This document shows, piece by piece, positions 27,516 to 36,442 of a stretch of DNA of 64,000 bases; the stretch's first letter is position 1, and the number at the start of each line of letters is the position of its first letter. Source of the stretch: Kineosporia corallincola. Lineage in GTDB: Bacteria; Actinomycetota; Actinomycetes; Actinomycetales; Kineosporiaceae. The DNA lies in assembly GCF_018499875.1 (NCBI RefSeq), contig NZ_JAHBAY010000010.1, positions 62,001-126,000 on the forward strand, in the 5' to 3' direction. Position numbers and translations under genes: made by a program. The notes beneath the pieces are model-generated. The model had not been told where the DNA came from and searched no databases. It saw only the letters and a list, made by a program, of their open reading frames with translations.

Positions 27516-27937
27516 CGGGGCAGATGCTGCCGCGACTCGGAGATCAGGGACGGCGTCAGCAGCGGGCCGAAACGCTCGGCCAGCGAGGCGATCTCGTAGC
27601 CGATCAGGCCCAGGTCGCAGTCGCCCTCGGCGACCACCCCGAGGCAGCTGCCGCCGGCGATCGCCGAGACCAGCAGGAAGCCCCGGTTCATCTCGATCAT
27701 CACCAGCTTCAGCCCGTCGAAGTCGTACCGCCGGGCGGCGGAGCGCCCCAGACTCGACAGGCTGGAGACGATCGCGGCCAGGTGGTCGGCCTCGGTGCGG
27801 GTCAGGCCGTCGGAGCTGGCGATCAGCAGCCCGTCCGACGACACCGCCACGGCCTCCCGGACGCCGTCGGTCTGGTGCACGAAATTGCCCAGAAGCCAGC
27901 CGAACTGGTGCCTGTCGGTATGCGTGTGGACGCTCAT
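27512..27937 (-). CDS. cvnB: Conservon roadblock/LC7 protein CvnB
   Basis: 141 residues of roadblock/LC7 fold: QFGWLLGNFVHQTDGVREAVAVSSDGLLIASSDGL at the start, then ADHLAAIVSSLSSLGRSAARRYDFDGLKLVMIEMNRGFLLV. Roadblock proteins regulate Ras-like GTPases, here CvnD. ATG 27937 overlaps the cvnA stop codon (ATGA), which fixes the start; the long upstream frame is the shadow of cvnA. Confidence 0.9.
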   Translation of the reverse strand: MSVHTHTDRHQFGWLLGNFVHQTDGVREAVAVSSDGLLIASSDGLTRTEADHLAAIVSSLSSLGRSAARRYDFDGLKLVMIEMNRGFLLVSAIAGGSCLGVVAEGDCDLGLIGYEIASLAERFGPLLTPSLISESRQHLPR

Positions 27938-30900
27938 CCCTCGCTCATTCCTGCTGACTCCTCTGACGGGTGGTCGGAGCTTGCGCGGCCCGGCCGATCG
28001 GCCTGCCCACGGCGCATCCCTGCGCGCAGGGCGGTCAGCCGGGCGCTGACGTCGGCGGGGGAGTCGGCCATGGCCCGCTGCGGGACCGGCTGCTGCCCCC
28101 GGGCCGCCGCGTCCAGGTCGATGACCCGCCGGTTGGTGCGCCCGCCACCCGGACCGCTCTGCCGCTGGGTGCGGGGAACCCGCTTGCGCAGCCCGTTCTG
28201 GGTGCGCTCGGTGGCCGGGCCGCCGCCGGAAGCGCCGGCGGTGCCGGGCCGGCCGGCGGTACCGAACGGGTCGGTGGTGCCAGGCCGGTCGGTGGTGCCG
28301 GGCCGGTCGGTGGTGCCGGGCCGGGCGTCGCGCCGGGTCAGTCCGGCCGGTGAGCCGAGGCCGGCCGGACCGCCGAGATCGACCGGACCGCCGAGATCGG
28401 CCGGGCCATTGAGGCCGGTTTGGCCGTTGAGATCGGCTGGGCCGTTGGGCTGGTCGGAGGTCTGGCCGGGGCGGTGGTGGGGAGCCTGTCCGGGACGCAA
28501 CGATCCGCCCGGACGGGCCGAGCCGGCCGGTGGGGTGGCCGGGCCCGCCGGCGGGAACACGTGATCGACACCGCGGGGGATCCGGGGGGCGGCTCCGGCC
28601 GGCGCGTCGCCCGCTCCGGTGCCCGGCCGGGCGGGCCGGTCCCTGCTCCACGAAACCGGGCGCAGTGGGCCGATTCCCGCGGCCGGTGTGGTCAGGTCGC
28701 CCGGTGAGTCATGCGACACGTCACCGGGTACGTCGCTCACCGTGTCACCTGGCACGGCACCCGGAACGCCGCCCGGCAGGTCACTCGGGGCGTCACCCGG
28801 TGCCTCACCCGGCAGGTGGCTCGGGGCGTCGCCCGGTGCGCCGTCGGGACGCTGCCCGAACTGGTGGGCGAACAGGTCACCCGGCTTGGCCCAGCGCGGG
28901 GTGCCGGCGATCTGGTCCGGCGCGGTGAGCCCGGCCGTGGTGCCCGTCGTCCCCAGGCCGGTGGGCAGGCCGTTCGGGTCGGTGTCCACCCGGTGCGCCG
29001 GCGAGGGCCGCGACGAGGTCACCGAGTCGATCGGGCCGGACGTGCTCTCGAACTCGGGCTCGATCACCGGCAGCCCGCCCGAGGCCGGGCCCGTTCTCGG
29101 CCCGGCGGCGGGCCCGACGTCGCGCACCTGCGCGTCGTGGATGTCCTGGAGATCGTCCATCGGGCCGAAACCGCCCGGCAGGGTGCCCGGTTCGGGGGCC
29201 CGTCGTCCGGCGGTTCGGGTCTGTGGCACGCCGCGGAGCCCGGCCGCGTGCTCGTCGTCCACCAGTTCGCGTGGGTCGTCGGGCACCCCGTCACCCAGGT
29301 GGTGCAGGTCGTGCAGGTCGTCGACCCCGGTCAGCCGGGGCAGGGCGAGCAGGCCGGCCTGCCGTGCGCCGTCCGCCGGGCCGCCGAGCGACTGCACCTC
29401 CACCGACAGCGACGTGGCCAGGAGCGAGGCGGGCAGCGTGACCCGGGCGGTCACCCCGGTGACCGGGGAGGGCAGCAGCTCGACGTGAACACCGGTGTCC
29501 CGGGCCAGCTTCCCGACCACGAAGTGCCCGAGGAACCGGGTCGGCGCGGCGATGAAGTCGCCCTCACCGCGCAGCCGGCTGTTGGCGACGCGCAGCTCCT
29601 CGGGGTTCATCCCGACGCCCTGGTCGGTGACGGCGATCAGGTAGCCGTCGGACACCCGGCGGCCCTGCACCTCGACCTCGCTGTCCGGCGGGGAGAAGGT
29701 CAGGCCGTTCTCGATCAGCTCGGACAGCAGGTGCGCGACCGACCCGATGGCGCTGCCCAGCACGTTGGCGTCGTCCACCCGGCGCAGCGCCACCCGGCGG
29801 TACTCCTCCACCTCGGACACCGCGGCCCGGATCACGTCGGCCACCGGCACGGACTGCGACCAGGTGCGCGGGCTGGCCGCGTCGACCAGCACCAGCAGGC
29901 TGGAGGCGTTGCGCCGCATGCGGGTGGCCAGGTGGTCCAGCTCGAACAGGTTGGCCAGGGCGTTCGGGTCGACCTCCTCACGCTCCAGCGAGGTGATGAA
30001 GCCGAGCTGGCGCCGGATCAGGTTCTGGTTGCGGCGGCCCAGGTTGGCCAGCGACTCGATGGTGTCGCGCCGCTGGACCGCCTGCTCGGTGGCCAGGTCG
30101 TAGGCGGCGGTCTGGAGGTGGTCCAGAGCGCCTGCCACGGAACGGATCTCGTCGGTCGCCCGGTCGGGCACCCGGACCGGCTCGGGACGCTGCGGCGGGT
30201 TGGCCGGATCGGTGGTCTGGGCCCGGCGCACCGCCTCGGGCAGCCGGTTGGCGGCCAGGTCGTCGGCCTCGGCGGCCAGCGCGGCCAGCGGCCGGGTGAT
30301 CGACAGCGACGCCAGGGCGGACAGGTACACCGAGCCGGCGAAACAGATCAGCACGGCCACCAGCAGCAGCCCGATCCGCTGGGCGGAGCCCTGTTGCAGG
30401 TCGTGCGCGCGCACCTGGATCTGCGACCCGACGTGCTGTTCCAGCTGGTTGGCGTCGGCCAGCAGGGTGCCCATGCCGGACCACCAGGACTGCGGGTTCA
30501 CGGTCAGGTGGCGGCCGTCGCCGGCCTCCAGCGCGGTCTGCTCGAACGACTGCACCACCTGCGCGGCACCGGTGGAGAAGATGAACGCCAGCGACTGCTT
30601 CTGCGGGCCGGTGGCGTACTCGCCGAACTGGTCCAGCGAGTACTGGTAGCGGGCGCGCATGTCGGCCAGCCGCACGAACTCGTCACCGCTGAAACCACCG
30701 GCCGAGTAGACGCCGTTGAGGAAGGCGCGTTCCTGGGACAGGCCCTCGATCGCGTGCTGGAGCGCGCGGAAGGCGGTCAGGCCCTGGCGCAGCTGCGGGT
30801 CGCTGTTGTTGCCCAGGCCCAGGTCGATGTCGGCCAGCGCCGCGATCCGCTCGGTGTAGTACTCGAAAGTGGCCGCGCGCTGGGCATTGTCGACGTCCTT

Positions 30901-31410
30901 GCCGGTGTCGGTGGCGGACCGGATGGCGGGCAGGCCGTCGAGCTGGCCGAGCGCCGCGTCCACCCGGGCCTGCTCCCCGGAGCCGCCGCCGACCAGGCCC
31001 TGCACCACCCGGCGCTGGGCGTCGACCTGCGTGCGGGCGGGGGCCAGCTCGGGGGTGAAACTGCTGTTGCCGCCCTGCACCGCGGCGGTCACACCACGTT
31101 CGGTCTGGAGGGAGGTGACAAGCCGCTGCATCTCCATCGACAGGGTGACGGCGTCGGAGGTGGCGGCCGAGTCGCGGTAGTAGCCGATCTGCTGCGCCGA
31201 GAGCAGGCCCAGCAGAAGCAGAATCACCACGGCGGGCAGGGCCAGGATGCGGGCCACCCGGCGTCCGACGGTGCTGCCCCCGGGCCGCCGGAGCGAGCCC
31301 CGGGCAGGTCCCCGGGCCGGGTGACGTGGCTCGGGGAAGGCCGGGGCCGCCGGATCGCGGCCCGGTCGGCCGGAGCCCAGTTGCGCCGGCTCGTGCTGCA
31401 CCGCTGTCAA
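27934..31410 (-). CDS. cvnA: Conservon sensor histidine kinase CvnA (nitrate/nitrite-sensor-like)
   Basis: About 1158 residues from TTG 31410, chosen because GGAGG lies 5 bases before it; an in-frame TTG at 31443 would add 11 residues. Order: a disordered basic N-terminus, membrane helix 1 (ILALPAVVILLLLGLLS), an extracellular nitrate-sensing-like helical domain of about 280 residues, membrane helix 2 (RIGLLLVAVLICFAGSVYL), a HAMP-like linker, an atypical dimerisation region, an ATPase domain (HLLSELIENGLTFSPPDSEVEV; VTDQGVGMNPEEL), and a very long Pro/Gly/Asp-rich tail with repeats such as RPGTTD. The usual phospho-His motif is not obvious, as is typical of conservon kinases. It heads cvnABCD and has no cognate response regulator. 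Confidence 0.88.
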   Translation of the reverse strand: MTAVQHEPAQLGSGRPGRDPAAPAFPEPRHPARGPARGSLRRPGGSTVGRRVARILALPAVVILLLLGLLSAQQIGYYRDSAATSDAVTLSMEMQRLVTSLQTERGVTAAVQGGNSSFTPELAPARTQVDAQRRVVQGLVGGGSGEQARVDAALGQLDGLPAIRSATDTGKDVDNAQRAATFEYYTERIAALADIDLGLGNNSDPQLRQGLTAFRALQHAIEGLSQERAFLNGVYSAGGFSGDEFVRLADMRARYQYSLDQFGEYATGPQKQSLAFIFSTGAAQVVQSFEQTALEAGDGRHLTVNPQSWWSGMGTLLADANQLEQHVGSQIQVRAHDLQQGSAQRIGLLLVAVLICFAGSVYLSALASLSITRPLAALAAEADDLAANRLPEAVRRAQTTDPANPPQRPEPVRVPDRATDEIRSVAGALDHLQTAAYDLATEQAVQRRDTIESLANLGRRNQNLIRRQLGFITSLEREEVDPNALANLFELDHLATRMRRNASSLLVLVDAASPRTWSQSVPVADVIRAAVSEVEEYRRVALRRVDDANVLGSAIGSVAHLLSELIENGLTFSPPDSEVEVQGRRVSDGYLIAVTDQGVGMNPEELRVANSRLRGEGDFIAAPTRFLGHFVVGKLARDTGVHVELLPSPVTGVTARVTLPASLLATSLSVEVQSLGGPADGARQAGLLALPRLTGVDDLHDLHHLGDGVPDDPRELVDDEHAAGLRGVPQTRTAGRRAPEPGTLPGGFGPMDDLQDIHDAQVRDVGPAAGPRTGPASGGLPVIEPEFESTSGPIDSVTSSRPSPAHRVDTDPNGLPTGLGTTGTTAGLTAPDQIAGTPRWAKPGDLFAHQFGQRPDGAPGDAPSHLPGEAPGDAPSDLPGGVPGAVPGDTVSDVPGDVSHDSPGDLTTPAAGIGPLRPVSWSRDRPARPGTGAGDAPAGAAPRIPRGVDHVFPPAGPATPPAGSARPGGSLRPGQAPHHRPGQTSDQPNGPADLNGQTGLNGPADLGGPVDLGGPAGLGSPAGLTRRDARPGTTDRPGTTDRPGTTDPFGTAGRPGTAGASGGGPATERTQNGLRKRVPRTQRQSGPGGGRTNRRVIDLDAAARGQQPVPQRAMADSPADVSARLTALRAGMRRGQADRPGRASSDHPSEESAGMSEG

Positions 31411-31443
31411 CGGTTCCTCCGGTGGCGAGTGAAGACCCGTCAA

Positions 31444-32070
31444 CCGGTTTCCCGGATACGGGCCGCGCGTACGAGAGTTTCGTCTGGCCGCCCGGCCTGG
31501 GCCGGGAATGTACCAGAGAATCCGCCTCTGGTTCGTAGCTGTGCGTAAGGGAGCAGTCGCGGCTGGATGTACTTAACCAGTCCTTCGCGCCGGTGAACAG
31601 TGAAATGGCGGAATTCGTTGACAGAACGCGATTCTGGTAGCGCTCCGGGTGGTCGACCGGGGCTGGGGGGATTCGTGACGCCTTGGATAACCTCATGTTT
31701 CGACTGGGTGGAAAGTTCAATGACGCTGATCCCGTCGTCATTAATTGCGGATTTCACCGGGGTAGATTTCGGTCATTCGAAAATCGTCGGAAACGCGCGA
31801 TGCGACGACGGTGCAACGCGTGTTGTCGGATGTGACTGGTGTTAGTTGCGGGAAAAGTCGACCGCAACTCTCGGTCAAAATCCGAACGACGCTTTTTCGG
31901 AAATTGCCGAACGGGGTGGGCGGTTCGTTATCGGCCGGCCCGGGGGCGAGGCCACCGCGACTGTGGGTGACGGAGGCAACACGCGCCGGGTGGTGCGGGC
32001 GGGGGATGGTGGGGCAGGGTCCGGGAGGGGTTCCGGTTCTGACGCCACTTCGGGCGCCAGGCCGGTGTGA
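31444..32070. other. Long intergenic region upstream of the conservon
   Basis: About 630 bp, AT-richer than the rest. It must carry the cvnA promoter on the minus strand. Short plus-strand frames here (for example 31600-31845 and 31846-32070) have poor composition and no good ribosome binding site. A TTGACA at 31618-31623 on the plus strand lacks a matching -10. I see no structured RNA that I can name. Confidence 0.4.
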
Positions 32071-32097
32071 AAACAAAAGGACGCCCCGTGGACGTCC
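32071..32097 (-). terminator. Rho-independent terminator of the two-component/ABC operon
   Basis: Arms GGACG (32079-32083) and CGTCC (32093-32097) with a 9-base loop. On the minus strand they are followed by TTTTGTTT. It lies 23 bases after the response regulator stop, at the end of a four-gene minus-strand operon. Confidence 0.7.
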
Positions 32098-32119
32098 GGT
32101 TGCTGCCGTCCGGGTGTGG

Positions 32120-32800
32120 TCAGGGCCGGTCGGGAACGACCAGGCCGGACTCGTAGGCCAGCACGACCGCCTGCACCCGGTCGCGCAGGTTCAGCTTGGA
32201 CAGGATGCGCCCCACGTGGATCTTCACCGTGCCCTCGCTCAGGTGGAGCTCCCCGGCGATCTCCCGGTTCGAGCGGGCCGCGGCCACCAGCAGGAACACC
32301 TCCCGCTCGCGCTCGGTCAGCCCGGCCAACACGGTGTCGGCCGGCCGGGGGCGCTCGGCCGCCGGGTCGCCGTGCGGGAGCAGGGTGACCAGGCGGCTGA
32401 TCAGCCGGGTGGTGGTGCTGGGCGCCAGTACCGACTCACCGCCCGCCACCGTGCGGATGGCCGCGATCAGCTCGTCGGTCGGCGCGTCCTTCAGCAGGAA
32501 GCCGCTCGCCCCGGCGCGCAGCCCGGCGTACACGTACTCGTCCACGTCGAAGGTGGTGAGGATCAGCACCCGGGCCCGGGGGTCGGCCGCGATGATCGCC
32601 TCGGTCGCCGAGATGCCGTCCATGCCGGGCATTCTCACGTCCATCAGAACGATGTCGGGATGCAGGCGGGCGGCCATGGTGACGCCGGTGCGGCCGTCGC
32701 CGGCCTCACCGACCACGGTCATGTCGTCCTCGGCGTCGAGGATCATCCGGAACCCCATGCGCAGCAGCTGCTGATCGTCGACGAGGAGCACGCTGATCAC
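32120..32800 (-). CDS. LuxR-type (NarL/FixJ) response regulator
   Basis: 226 residues. Receiver domain 1-120 with acidic pocket VDD (8-9) and phospho-acceptor Asp54 in IVLMDVRMPGMDG. The C-terminal LuxR helix-turn-helix (LTEREREVFLLVAAARSNREIA then LHLSEGTVKIHVGRIL) binds DNA. It is the partner of the histidine kinase encoded 16 bases upstream. Together with the ABC genes it forms a sensor-exporter operon, as in actinobacterial peptide- or drug-responsive systems. The likely target is the promoter of its own operon, upstream of 35872. Confidence 0.92.
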   Translation of the reverse strand: MISVLLVDDQQLLRMGFRMILDAEDDMTVVGEAGDGRTGVTMAARLHPDIVLMDVRMPGMDGISATEAIIAADPRARVLILTTFDVDEYVYAGLRAGASGFLLKDAPTDELIAAIRTVAGGESVLAPSTTTRLISRLVTLLPHGDPAAERPRPADTVLAGLTEREREVFLLVAAARSNREIAGELHLSEGTVKIHVGRILSKLNLRDRVQAVVLAYESGLVVPDRP

Positions 32801-32816
32801 GGCGCCACCCTTCCGC

Positions 32817-34076
32817 TCACGGCTCGCCCCGGGCCGTGCCGAGCCCGATGAATGCCGAAACCCGCCATCCGGCCGGGCTTCTCGGCCCCGACTCTACCTC
32901 ACCGTGATATGACAGCACCCGTTCGCGCATGCCGGTCAGGCCCCGCCCACCGCCGCGCTCGGGAGCCGGCGTCGCGCGCCGCCCGCCACCGTCGTCCTCG
33001 ATCGTGACCGTGATCCCCTCCGGTGCCAGGGCCATCCGCACGCTCGCGGTCGCGCCCGGCCCGGCGTGCTTCATCGTGTTGGTGAGGGCCTCCTGCACCA
33101 GTCGGTACACGGTCAGCTGCAACCCGGGCCCGAGAGCCCCGTACTCGTCCACGTCCTGGCCCGGGCCGGCCGACGAACCGGTGACCTGGAACGTCACCGG
33201 CAGCCCGGCCGCCCGCACCCGTTCCACCAGGGTGTCGAGACCGTGCAGGTCAGGCATCGGTTCCCGGTCGGCGTCGTCGGGCCGGCCGGCGCCCACCCCG
33301 CCGCCCCCGCCGCTGCCCCCGGCCGGCTCACCCGTGGGGGCGGTGCCGTTCAGCACCCGCCGGGTCTCGGCCAGTGCCTGTCGTCCGGTCGCCGACACCT
33401 GGCGCATCACCTCGGCGGCCTGCTCGGGGGAGCGTACCGCGGTCCGTGCCGCCGCGTCCGACAGCGTCACCACCACGGTCAGGTGGTGGGCGACGATGTC
33501 GTGCAGCTCGCGGGTCATCCGGGCCCGCTCGGTGGCCACCGCCAGTTCGTGTTGCTGGTCGCGCTCGCGCTCGGCGCGGGCGGCCCGGTCGCGCAGCTCG
33601 GCCAGGTAGCTGCGCCGGGTGCCGGTCCACAGCCCCAGCCCGAGGGCGCCGGCCGTGGCCGCGGTGCTGAACACCAGCGATCCGGCCACCGGGGCGGCGG
33701 CGCCGGCCGTCAGCGCGAGGATGTACACCGCGTCCAGGGCCACCGCCGCGAACGCGGCCCGCACCCGGGACTCCTGGGCCGCCACCGTGTACAGCGCGAT
33801 CAGCAGGGCGATGTTCGGGTTGTTCACCTCGCTCCACACCGGCAGCGAGCCGAAAAGCAGCACCAGCACCAGGAAGACCGGTCCCGGGTAGCGCCGGCGC
33901 AGGACCAGCGGCAGGCAGACCAGCATCTCCACCGCCGCGGCCCGGCCGCTGATCGGTGGCGCGTCGGCGCGCAGCACCACCGTCGACATCGAGAACACGG
34001 TGATGAGCGCGTCGAACGCCCACTGCCGCCGGGTGAGCGACCGTGGGTGTTCGGCGGGCCGGGTCATGGTGGCCAT
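32817..34076 (-). CDS. Sensor histidine kinase (HisKA_3 type)
   Basis: 419 residues. Four or five hydrophobic segments in the first 150 residues form an intramembrane sensor without a large outer loop. A coiled segment is followed by the phospho-acceptor box TRELHDIVAHHLTVVV and the ATPase domain (VYRLVQEALTNTMKHA; ITVEDDGGG-like ITVTIEDDGGG; GGRGLTGMRERV). A Gly-rich linker lies in between. It should phosphorylate the regulator encoded next to it. Intramembrane-sensing kinases beside ABC exporters often respond through the exporter to membrane-active compounds; that is inference here. Confidence 0.9.
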   Translation of the reverse strand: MATMTRPAEHPRSLTRRQWAFDALITVFSMSTVVLRADAPPISGRAAAVEMLVCLPLVLRRRYPGPVFLVLVLLFGSLPVWSEVNNPNIALLIALYTVAAQESRVRAAFAAVALDAVYILALTAGAAAPVAGSLVFSTAATAGALGLGLWTGTRRSYLAELRDRAARAERERDQQHELAVATERARMTRELHDIVAHHLTVVVTLSDAAARTAVRSPEQAAEVMRQVSATGRQALAETRRVLNGTAPTGEPAGGSGGGGGVGAGRPDDADREPMPDLHGLDTLVERVRAAGLPVTFQVTGSSAGPGQDVDEYGALGPGLQLTVYRLVQEALTNTMKHAGPGATASVRMALAPEGITVTIEDDGGGRRATPAPERGGGRGLTGMRERVLSYHGEVESGPRSPAGWRVSAFIGLGTARGEP

Positions 34077-34094
34077 CCCATCAGAGACCGGCGC

Positions 34095-34922
34095 TCAGAC
34101 GTCCGTGCGCCGCAGCCGCCAGGCCGCCACCGCGACCAGCACCACGGCGTAGGCGCAGAACACCAGCGCGCCGGTGCCCGGCGAGAGGGAGCCGTCCCCG
34201 CCGCCGGTGCCGAACATCGCCTGCCCGGCCGAGCTCGGCAGGTACTTCACCAGGTCGCCGGAGACCGACGCCGGCAGCAGCGAGACCAGCGGCGGGATCA
34301 CCAGGAACACCGCGACCAGGGTGGAGATGCCGGCCGCGGTGGTGCGCAGCAGGGCGCCCAGGGCCATGGCCACGATGCCGGCCACGGTGAGGTAGAAGGC
34401 CAGGCCGAACACCGCCCGCAGGGCGTCGCCGTCGGTGATCGGCACGCTGAGCCCGTGGCCGGAGACGACGGCCTGGGAGACGAAGAAGGCGGCGAACGAG
34501 GAGATCAGGGTGACCACGAACGTCACCGCCGAGAACACCGCCAGCTTCGCCCAGAGCACCGGCAGCCGCCGGGGGACGACGGTCAGGCTGGCCCGGATCA
34601 TCCCGGTGGTGTACTCGCCGGTGATCATCAGCACCGCCAGGACGCCCGTGGCGAGCTGGGCGAAGGTGCTGCCGGAGGTGGCCAGCGCGACCGGGTCGAG
34701 GCTCGCCCGGGTGGCCTCGTCGAGGCTGTCCCACTGGCTCATCGTGACCGAGCCGATCAGCGCGCTGAGCCCGACCAGCAGCACGACGCCGGCGGCCAGC
34801 GTCCACAGGCTGGAGCGGACCGAGCGGAACTTGATCCACTCCGAGTGGATCACCCGGGCCTGGGTGACCCGGATCCCGGTGGTACCGGTGGGGGCGGTGC
34901 GGACGAGGGGCGTGGCGGTCAT
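34095..34922 (-). CDS. ABC-2 type transporter permease
   Basis: 275 residues with six predicted membrane segments and the ABC-2 architecture: amphipathic N-terminus (RVIHSEWIKFRSVRSSLWTLA), first helix, a long loop with EYTTGMIRASLTVVPRR, then the remaining helices. It pairs with the ATPase encoded upstream, whose stop overlaps its start by 4 bases. The C-terminus RLRRTDV is short and charged. Likely exports a lipid, peptide or antibiotic; substrate unknown. Confidence 0.88.
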   Translation of the reverse strand: MTATPLVRTAPTGTTGIRVTQARVIHSEWIKFRSVRSSLWTLAAGVVLLVGLSALIGSVTMSQWDSLDEATRASLDPVALATSGSTFAQLATGVLAVLMITGEYTTGMIRASLTVVPRRLPVLWAKLAVFSAVTFVVTLISSFAAFFVSQAVVSGHGLSVPITDGDALRAVFGLAFYLTVAGIVAMALGALLRTTAAGISTLVAVFLVIPPLVSLLPASVSGDLVKYLPSSAGQAMFGTGGGDGSLSPGTGALVFCAYAVVLVAVAAWRLRRTDV

Positions 34923-35872
34923 GCCGGGATCTCCTGCTTCTGCGCGTCCTGCTGGTCCAGACCGGTGACGCCGGTGTCGCGGTACTCCACCGCGTCGTGG
35001 GTGAGCTGCATGAACGCCTCCTCCAGCGAGGCGGCGCGGCGGGTCAGCTCGGACAGCGGCAGGCCGGCCCGCCAGGCCGCCAGGCCGATCTCCTCGGCGG
35101 TCAGCCCGCTCACCTCCAGCACACCCTCGGCGTCGCTGGTCACGGTGACGCCAGGACGCAGCAGCACGTCACGCAGCCGGGCGGCCTCCGGCGAGCGCAC
35201 CAGCACGCCGTTGCCGGCGGCCCGGGACACGAACTCGTCCACGGTGGTGTCGGCGATCAGCTGCCCGCGCCCGACCACCACCAGACGGGACGCGGTCTGC
35301 GCCATCTCGCTCATCAGGTGCGAGGACACGAACACCGTGCGGCCCTGCGCGGCCAGCGCCTTGAGCAGGTTCCGGATCCACAGCACGCCCTCCGGGTCGA
35401 GGCCGTTCACCGGCTCGTCCAGGATGACGACGCGCGGGTCGCCGAGTAGGGCGGAGGCCACGCCGAGGCGCTGGCCCATGCCGAGCGAGAACCCGCCCAC
35501 CCGCCTGGACGCGACCTGGCCCAGGCCGACCATCTCGATCACCTGGTCGACGCGGCGGGCCGGGATGCCGTTGGTGGCGGCCAGCGCCAGCAGGTGGTGA
35601 CGGGCCGAGCGACCGGTGTGCACGGCCTTGGCCTCCAGCAGGATGCCGAGCTCGGACATCGGCGCGGCGGCCCGGCGGTAGTCGGCGCCGTTGACCCGCA
35701 CCCGGCCGGAGGTGGGCTCGTCGAGGCCGGCGATCATCCGCATCGTGGTGGACTTGCCGGCGCCGTTCGGGCCGAGGAACCCGGTCACGGTGCCCGGTTC
35801 GACGGTGAAGGTCAGATCGGCCACGGCGACCTTGTCGCCGTACTCCTTGCGCAGGTTCTCGACTTCGATCAT
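34919..35872 (-). CDS. ABC transporter ATP-binding protein
   Basis: 317 residues from ATG 35872 (MIEVENLRKEYG). Walker A GFLGPNGAGKSTTMRM, Q-loop region LGILLEAKA, signature FSLGMGQRLGVA, Walker B VVILDEPVNGLDPEG and H-loop VFVSSHLMSEM are all intact. The C-terminal 90 residues are the extra domain of the DrrA/BcrA-like export family. The longer upstream frame to 36295 translates repeat DNA (RQAGRQ motifs) and is rejected as N-terminus. It is the first gene of the ABC-kinase-regulator operon. Confidence 0.93.
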   Translation of the reverse strand: MIEVENLRKEYGDKVAVADLTFTVEPGTVTGFLGPNGAGKSTTMRMIAGLDEPTSGRVRVNGADYRRAAAPMSELGILLEAKAVHTGRSARHHLLALAATNGIPARRVDQVIEMVGLGQVASRRVGGFSLGMGQRLGVASALLGDPRVVILDEPVNGLDPEGVLWIRNLLKALAAQGRTVFVSSHLMSEMAQTASRLVVVGRGQLIADTTVDEFVSRAAGNGVLVRSPEAARLRDVLLRPGVTVTSDAEGVLEVSGLTAEEIGLAAWRAGLPLSELTRRAASLEEAFMQLTHDAVEYRDTGVTGLDQQDAQKQEIPA

Positions 35873-36100
35873 GGTGACGAGCCTAGGAATCCGGGGCCCG
35901 GCGCGAATCTGCCCGACGGCTCGACCCGCGGCGCGGTGCGTAGGGCTGCCGATGGACGACGATAGGCCGCGAGAGGGACTCCCGGCACCGGTGGCCCGCC
36001 GGGGATATGCCTTTCGGCATAGGCGGGCCGGGAACGCGTGGGCATCAGGCGGTGCCCCGGTGGTGGCGTCCCGGATGCGCCCGCCCGCGAACCATCCGGA

Positions 36101-36199
36101 GCCTGCCGGCCTGTCTGCCTGCCGGCCTGCCAACCTGTCTGTCTGCCTGCCTGCCTGTCTGCTGGCCTGCCTGCCGGCCTGTCTGCCGTGTCGTCTGCC
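36101..36199. repeat. Imperfect tetranucleotide array (CTGC/CTGT/CTGG)
   Basis: About 100 bp made almost entirely of four-base units of the form CTGN with occasional slips. One strand is C/T-rich. It probably arose by slippage and lies 230-330 bp upstream of the ABC operon start. No coding capacity is credible. Confidence 0.75.
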
Positions 36200-36223
36200 G
36201 GGGCGTGGCCGGTTGTCTTCTGC

Positions 36224-36262
36224 GTTTTGACACCGGCATGGCCGTCTGGCTGGTGTCAAAAC
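36224..36262. promoter_or_regulatory. 11-bp inverted repeat GTTTTGACACC with 17-bp spacer
   Basis: Arms 36224-36234 and 36252-36262 are exact inverted copies, placed between the two low-complexity arrays. Each arm contains TTGACA facing inward, a -35-like hexamer, but no -10 is seen at a suitable distance on either strand. A two-half-site operator or a long-loop hairpin are both possible. Confidence 0.5.
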
Positions 36263-36335
36263 TGGAGAAAGGCCCCTGCCCTCGGCGCCCGCCACGGTCG
36301 GTCGTGGGGTGCGGTAGGTGATGTGAAGGGAGGCA

Positions 36336-36442
36336 GAGGTGAGGTGGGGTGAGGTGAGGTGGAGGCGAGGTGAGGTGGAGGCGAGGTGGGGTGTGGCGAG
36401 GTGGGGTGAGGCGCGGCGGGGTGGAGACGCGGTGGGGGAGGC
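36336..36442 (+). repeat. G-rich GGTGA/GGAGGCGA repeat array
   Basis: The plus strand consists of GAGGTG, GGGTGA and GAGGCGAGGTG units repeated over about 105 bp with almost no C. The strand asymmetry and many GG/GGG runs could allow quadruplex-like structure. It lies downstream of the M56 gene and far upstream of the ABC operon. Confidence 0.75.

Noticed and set aside
31618-31645. Plus-strand promoter with TTGACA
   Set aside because: No -10 at 16-18 bp and no plus-strand gene to serve.
34919-36295. N-terminal extension of the ABC ATPase through RQAGRQ repeats
   Set aside because: The extension translates the CTGN tetramer array; the ABC domain begins normally at ATG 35872.
36007-36352. Short repeat-encoding ORFs (Pro/Cys/Leu- and Pro/His/Thr-rich)
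   Set aside because: They arise from simple-sequence DNA in every frame and lack ribosome binding sites.
36101-36442. Possible CRISPR array
   Set aside because: Units are 4-8 bp and contiguous, with no spacers of constant length. No other CRISPR-like pattern was seen in the window.
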